From Caulobacterales bacterium (GTDB taxonomy: Bacteria > Pseudomonadota > Alphaproteobacteria > Caulobacterales > Caulobacteraceae): a stretch of DNA of 64,000 nt. This document shows, one piece after another, positions 61,563 to 64,000 of the stretch. Each line of letters starts with the position of its first letter. The stretch's first letter is position 1. The stretch spans positions 90,680-154,679 of the forward strand of contig JAEKKJ010000014.1 in the NCBI GenBank assembly GCA_019510435.1, in the 5' to 3' direction. The notes under the pieces were generated by a model. That model did not search any database, was not told the origin of the DNA, and saw only the letters and a program-made list of their open reading frames with translations. A program made the position numbers and the translations under genes.

Positions 61563-62078
61563 ATGGCCGACCAAGACCCTTCCAACCCTTCCCGACGTTT
61601 CCTAGGGGTGCTGGCCATGTGGCTGCCGGCGGCTGTCGCAGCGTTGCCCTCGGCCGCGCTCGCCGCGCCGTGCCCGGTCCCCCAGGTCCTCTTGGTCTGC
61701 CCGGCAGGCACGGTGAAGAGCGCCATCGCCCGCGAGGTGCTGAAGCGCCGGGCCGCGGCCCGCGGCGTGCCGTTGGTGGCGACCTCGCGCGGCGTGACGC
61801 CGGAGGACCATGTCTCCCCCGCCCTGGCCGCGCACCTGCGCGCCGATGGAATCGACCCGGGCGCCCAGCCGCTCCGCCGCTTCGACCCGGCGGATGCGGC
61901 CGCCGCCGACGTGGTGATCGCCTTCGACGAGGCGGCCCAGGTCCCGGCCCTGCGCAGCGCACGGGTCTGGACGACGCCCTCCTGGAACAGCGACTACGCC
62001 GCCGCCAAGGCCGCCCTCGCGCCCCAGGTGGAGGCGCTGCTGGACGAGCTGGCCGCCCGCGGCTGCGGCGGGACCTGA
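61563..62078 (+). CDS. exported protein of low-molecular-weight phosphatase fold with altered P-loop
   Basis: 171 residues. An N-terminal export signal with RRFLG and a hydrophobic stretch (cleavage near ALAAP, residue 36) is followed by an LMW-phosphatase/ArsC-like domain. The P-loop that should be CX5R reads C46-P-A-G-T-V-K52-S, so Lys replaces the catalytic Arg, and the later DP loop appears as TTPSWNSD without the usual Asp. It may bind a phosphate- or arsenate-like ligand rather than hydrolyse it. GGAGG lies six bases before the ATG. The beta-propeller gene follows after three bases. Confidence 0.85.
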   Translation: MADQDPSNPSRRFLGVLAMWLPAAVAALPSAALAAPCPVPQVLLVCPAGTVKSAIAREVLKRRAAARGVPLVATSRGVTPEDHVSPALAAHLRADGIDPGAQPLRRFDPADAAAADVVIAFDEAAQVPALRSARVWTTPSWNSDYAAAKAALAPQVEALLDELAARGCGGT

Positions 62079-62081
62079 GCG

Positions 62082-63074
62082 ATGGCGAAGCCCGCGGTCA
62101 GCCTCCTGCCGTGGCTGGCGGCCGCCGCCCTCGCCGCCTGCGCGCCACCCGCCGCCTCAGGCGCACCAGCGCCGCTGGTCCTGGAGCGGACGATCCCGCT
62201 CCCCGGCGTTACCGGGCGCATCGACCACCTGGCGTTCGATCCGGCGCGCGGCCGGCTCTTCGTCGCCGAACTGGGCAACGGGACCGTGGAGGCGGTGGAC
62301 GTCGCGGCCGGCAAGGTCGCGGGACGGATCGGGGGGCTCAGCGAACCCCAGGGCCTGGCGGTGCTCTCGACTGGCGAGCTGGCCGTCGCCAACGGCGGGG
62401 ACGGCGCGGTGCGCTTCTTCCGCCTGGCGGACCTCGCTCCCCTGGCGCGCCTGCCGCTGGGGCCGGACGCCGACGACGAACGGGTCGATGCGGCGGGCCA
62501 TCTGGTCGTGGGCTATGGCGCGGGCGCCCTGGCGACCATCGACCCGGCCAGCCGCCGGGTGCTCTCCACCATCGCCCTGCCGGCCCACCCGGAAGGCTTC
62601 CAGGTCGCCGGGCCGCGGGCCTATGTGAACCTGCCCGACGCCGGCGGGATCGGCGTCGCGGACCCCGCGTCCGGCAAGCTGGCGGCCACCTGGCCCAACC
62701 GCGGCCGGCGTTGGAACTTCCCGCTCGCGGTCGACCCGCAGTCGGGCGCGGTGGCGGTGGTCTACCGGCTCCCGGCGCGCCTGGTGCTGTTGGATGCCGC
62801 CAGCGGCGCCGAGCTCCAGGCCCTGCCCACCTGCGGCGACGCCGACGATCTCTTCTTCGATCCGCACCGGCCGCGCCTCTATGTGAGCTGCGGCGATGGC
62901 CATGTGGATGTGCTGGTGCGGCAAGGCTCGCGCTGGACGCGCCTGGCGCTGGTGGCCACAGGGCCCGGCGCGCGGACCTCGCTCTACGAGGCCTCCACCG
63001 ACCGGCTGTACGTCGCGGCGCGGGCGCAAGGCGGACGGGCCGCGGCGATCCTCGTCTATCGACCGAGCTCCTAG
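62082..63074 (+). CDS. YncE-like beta-propeller lipoprotein
   Basis: 330 residues. A signal with a lipobox-like LAAC (Cys20) is followed by a seven-bladed-type propeller of the YncE family: [37 protein letters not shown] and [18 protein letters not shown]. Such proteins bind peptides, DNA or metals or act as scaffolds; this one's ligand is unknown. It is three bases behind the altered phosphatase-fold gene, so they form a two-gene exported unit. Its stop overlaps that of nrdR by four bases. Confidence 0.88.
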   Translation: MAKPAVSLLPWLAAAALAACAPPAASGAPAPLVLERTIPLPGVTGRIDHLAFDPARGRLFVAELGNGTVEAVDVAAGKVAGRIGGLSEPQGLAVLSTGELAVANGGDGAVRFFRLADLAPLARLPLGPDADDERVDAAGHLVVGYGAGALATIDPASRRVLSTIALPAHPEGFQVAGPRAYVNLPDAGGIGVADPASGKLAATWPNRGRRWNFPLAVDPQSGAVAVVYRLPARLVLLDAASGAELQALPTCGDADDLFFDPHRPRLYVSCGDGHVDVLVRQGSRWTRLALVATGPGARTSLYEASTDRLYVAARAQGGRAAAILVYRPSS

Positions 63075-63544
63075 CGCTCGTCGACCAGGGCCTCGCTCAG
63101 GCCTTCCTCGCCCAGGAAGCGGGCGAAGTCCTCGGTCTCCTTGAAGTCGCGGTAGACCGAGGCGTAGCGGACATAGGCCACGTCATCGAGCTGCTTCAGG
63201 TGCTTCATCACCAGCTCGCCGATGGTCGAGGACGGCAGCTCCGTCTCCCCCATGCTCTCCAGCTGGCGCACGATGGCCGAGATCATGCGCTCCACCCGCT
63301 CGGGCTCGACCGGCCGCTTGCGGATGGCGATGGCCACCGAGCGGGCCAGCTTGTCGCGGTCGAAGGGCGTACGCCGCCCCGACCGCTTCAGGATGGTCAG
63401 CTCGCGCAACTGCACCCGCTCGAAGGTCGTGAACCGTCCCTCGCACGCCGGGCAAAGCCGACGGCGGCGGATCGCCGCGCCGTCTTCCGATGGGCGCGAG
63501 TCCTTCACCTGGGTTTCGTCGTGGCCACAGAATGGGCAGCGCAT
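63071..63544 (-). CDS. nrdR: transcriptional repressor NrdR
   Basis: 157 residues. The N-terminal zinc ribbon has Cys3, Cys6, Cys31 and Cys34, followed by an ATP-cone (about 49-139). NrdR represses ribonucleotide-reductase genes by sensing ATP/dATP. It starts 31 bases after glyA on the same strand; in many alphaproteobacteria ribD follows it directly, but here two opposite-strand genes intervene. Confidence 0.97.
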   Translation of the reverse strand: MRCPFCGHDETQVKDSRPSEDGAAIRRRRLCPACEGRFTTFERVQLRELTILKRSGRRTPFDRDKLARSVAIAIRKRPVEPERVERMISAIVRQLESMGETELPSSTIGELVMKHLKQLDDVAYVRYASVYRDFKETEDFARFLGEEGLSEALVDER

Positions 63545-63575
63545 ATCTAGCCCCCTTCCCGGCCACTTAACGCTA

Positions 63576-64000
63576 TTAGGCGTATATGGGGAAGCGCTTG
63601 GTCAGGGCCACCACCTCGCCGCGCACCTTCTGCTCGACGGCCGTGGAGTCCTCGCCGGTCGAGACCGCGTCCAGCACCTCGCCGATCCAGCGCCCCACCT
63701 GGCGGAATTCCGCCGGGCCAAAGCCACGGGTCGTGCCGGCGGGCGAACCCACCCGCAGGCCGGAGGTCTGCATCGGCGGCAGCGGGTCACCGGGGATCGA
63801 GTTCTTGTTGGTGGTGATGCCCGCCCGCTCCAGCGCCACCTCGGCCTGGGCGCCCGAGACGTTCTTCGGCGTCAGGTCCACCAGCATCAGGTGGCTGTCG
63901 GTGCCGTTGGAGACGATCTTGAAGCCCACGCTCTGCAGGCTGTCGGCCAGGGCGCGGGCGTTCTCGATCACCCGCTTCGCATAGGTCTTGAACTCCGGCC
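63576..64000 (-). CDS. glyA: serine hydroxymethyltransferase, 5' part outside window
   Basis: The C-terminal 141 residues of GlyA are present; the gene continues beyond the right edge. The stretch [32 protein letters not shown] and [15 protein letters not shown] is diagnostic. It interconverts serine and glycine with tetrahydrofolate. The PLP lysine and the start codon lie outside. nrdR follows after 31 bases. Confidence 0.97.
   Translation of the reverse strand, partial: PEFKTYAKRVIENARALADSLQSVGFKIVSNGTDSHLMLVDLTPKNVSGAQAEVALERAGITTNKNSIPGDPLPPMQTSGLRVGSPAGTTRGFGPAEFRQVGRWIGEVLDAVSTGEDSTAVEQKVRGEVVALTKRFPIYA

Overview
The window is GC-rich and gene-dense, with an alphaproteobacterial gene set that points to a member of Caulobacterales, most likely Phenylobacterium or a close relative. 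The supporting evidence is: a PopA-like c-di-GMP effector (REC-REC-degenerate GGDEF), a two-domain cold-shock protein, the yceD-plsX-fabH-ihfA-merR order, a NDUFS4-type complex I subunit, the CBP3-type bc1 chaperone, a K+-independent H+-PPase and a class I PHA synthase. No insertion sequence, prophage or CRISPR array was seen. The placement is an inference from gene content; no marker such as 16S rRNA is in the window.

Layout. 1-3.9 kb: a cut-off alpha-methylacyl-CoA racemase with an SDR dehydrogenase, then popA with a membrane protein and an exported protein. 4-10 kb: mfd-sdhE diverging from recG, then a frameshifted YCII-family gene. 10.3-16 kb: a zinc-free reductase, an odd DUF3089 protein and the LPS inner-core set hldE-hldD plus kdsA. 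16-24.7 kb: cfa, then sulfur metabolism (cysK, sseA, metC), an acetyltransferase with no ordinary start codon, an orphan amino-acid-binding lipoprotein, an SDR, a glycerate-kinase-like protein and rluF. 24.8-25.8 kb: two tandem paralogous genes of unknown family beside tRNA-Arg. 25.8-31.8 kb: three tRNA genes, NDUFS4, a three-gene run ending in a DOPA-dioxygenase-like protein, a cold-shock gene, recJ and glpX. 31.8-41.7 kb: hom and alaC, phaC, a PadR/HAAS/GIN-domain operon with a duplicated GIN gene, msrB and argC. 41.9-51.2 kb: rplM-rpsI with a readable promoter and terminator, cytochrome P460, a GlxA-type regulator, ctaA, tRNA-Pro, merR-ihfA-fabH-plsX-yceD, a bc1 assembly chaperone and bamE. 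51.4-58.3 kb: hppA, a two-lobed aspartic protease, a sulfatase and a type III polyketide synthase with an isoprenylcysteine-type methyltransferase. 58.3-64 kb: thiL, nusB, ribH, ribE, a reductase-only ribD, two inserted genes on the opposite strand, nrdR and the 3' part of glyA.

How the genes work together. Most genes are housekeeping: repair (mfd, recG, recJ), riboflavin, thiamine, amino acids, fatty-acid initiation (plsX, fabH), LPS core, respiratory-chain assembly (sdhE, NDUFS4, CBP3, ctaA) and translation. Four spots stand out. First, ribD has only its reductase half, and two opposite-strand genes (an exported phosphatase-fold protein with an altered P-loop and a beta-propeller lipoprotein) lie where the deaminase half would be expected. 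Second, a tandem pair of unknown genes sits next to a tRNA. Third, the sseA-acetyltransferase pair is separated in frame by a single TGA, with only an ATC preceded by a Shine-Dalgarno sequence. Fourth, a compact two-gene type III PKS/methyltransferase unit suggests a methylated phenolic or pyrone lipid.
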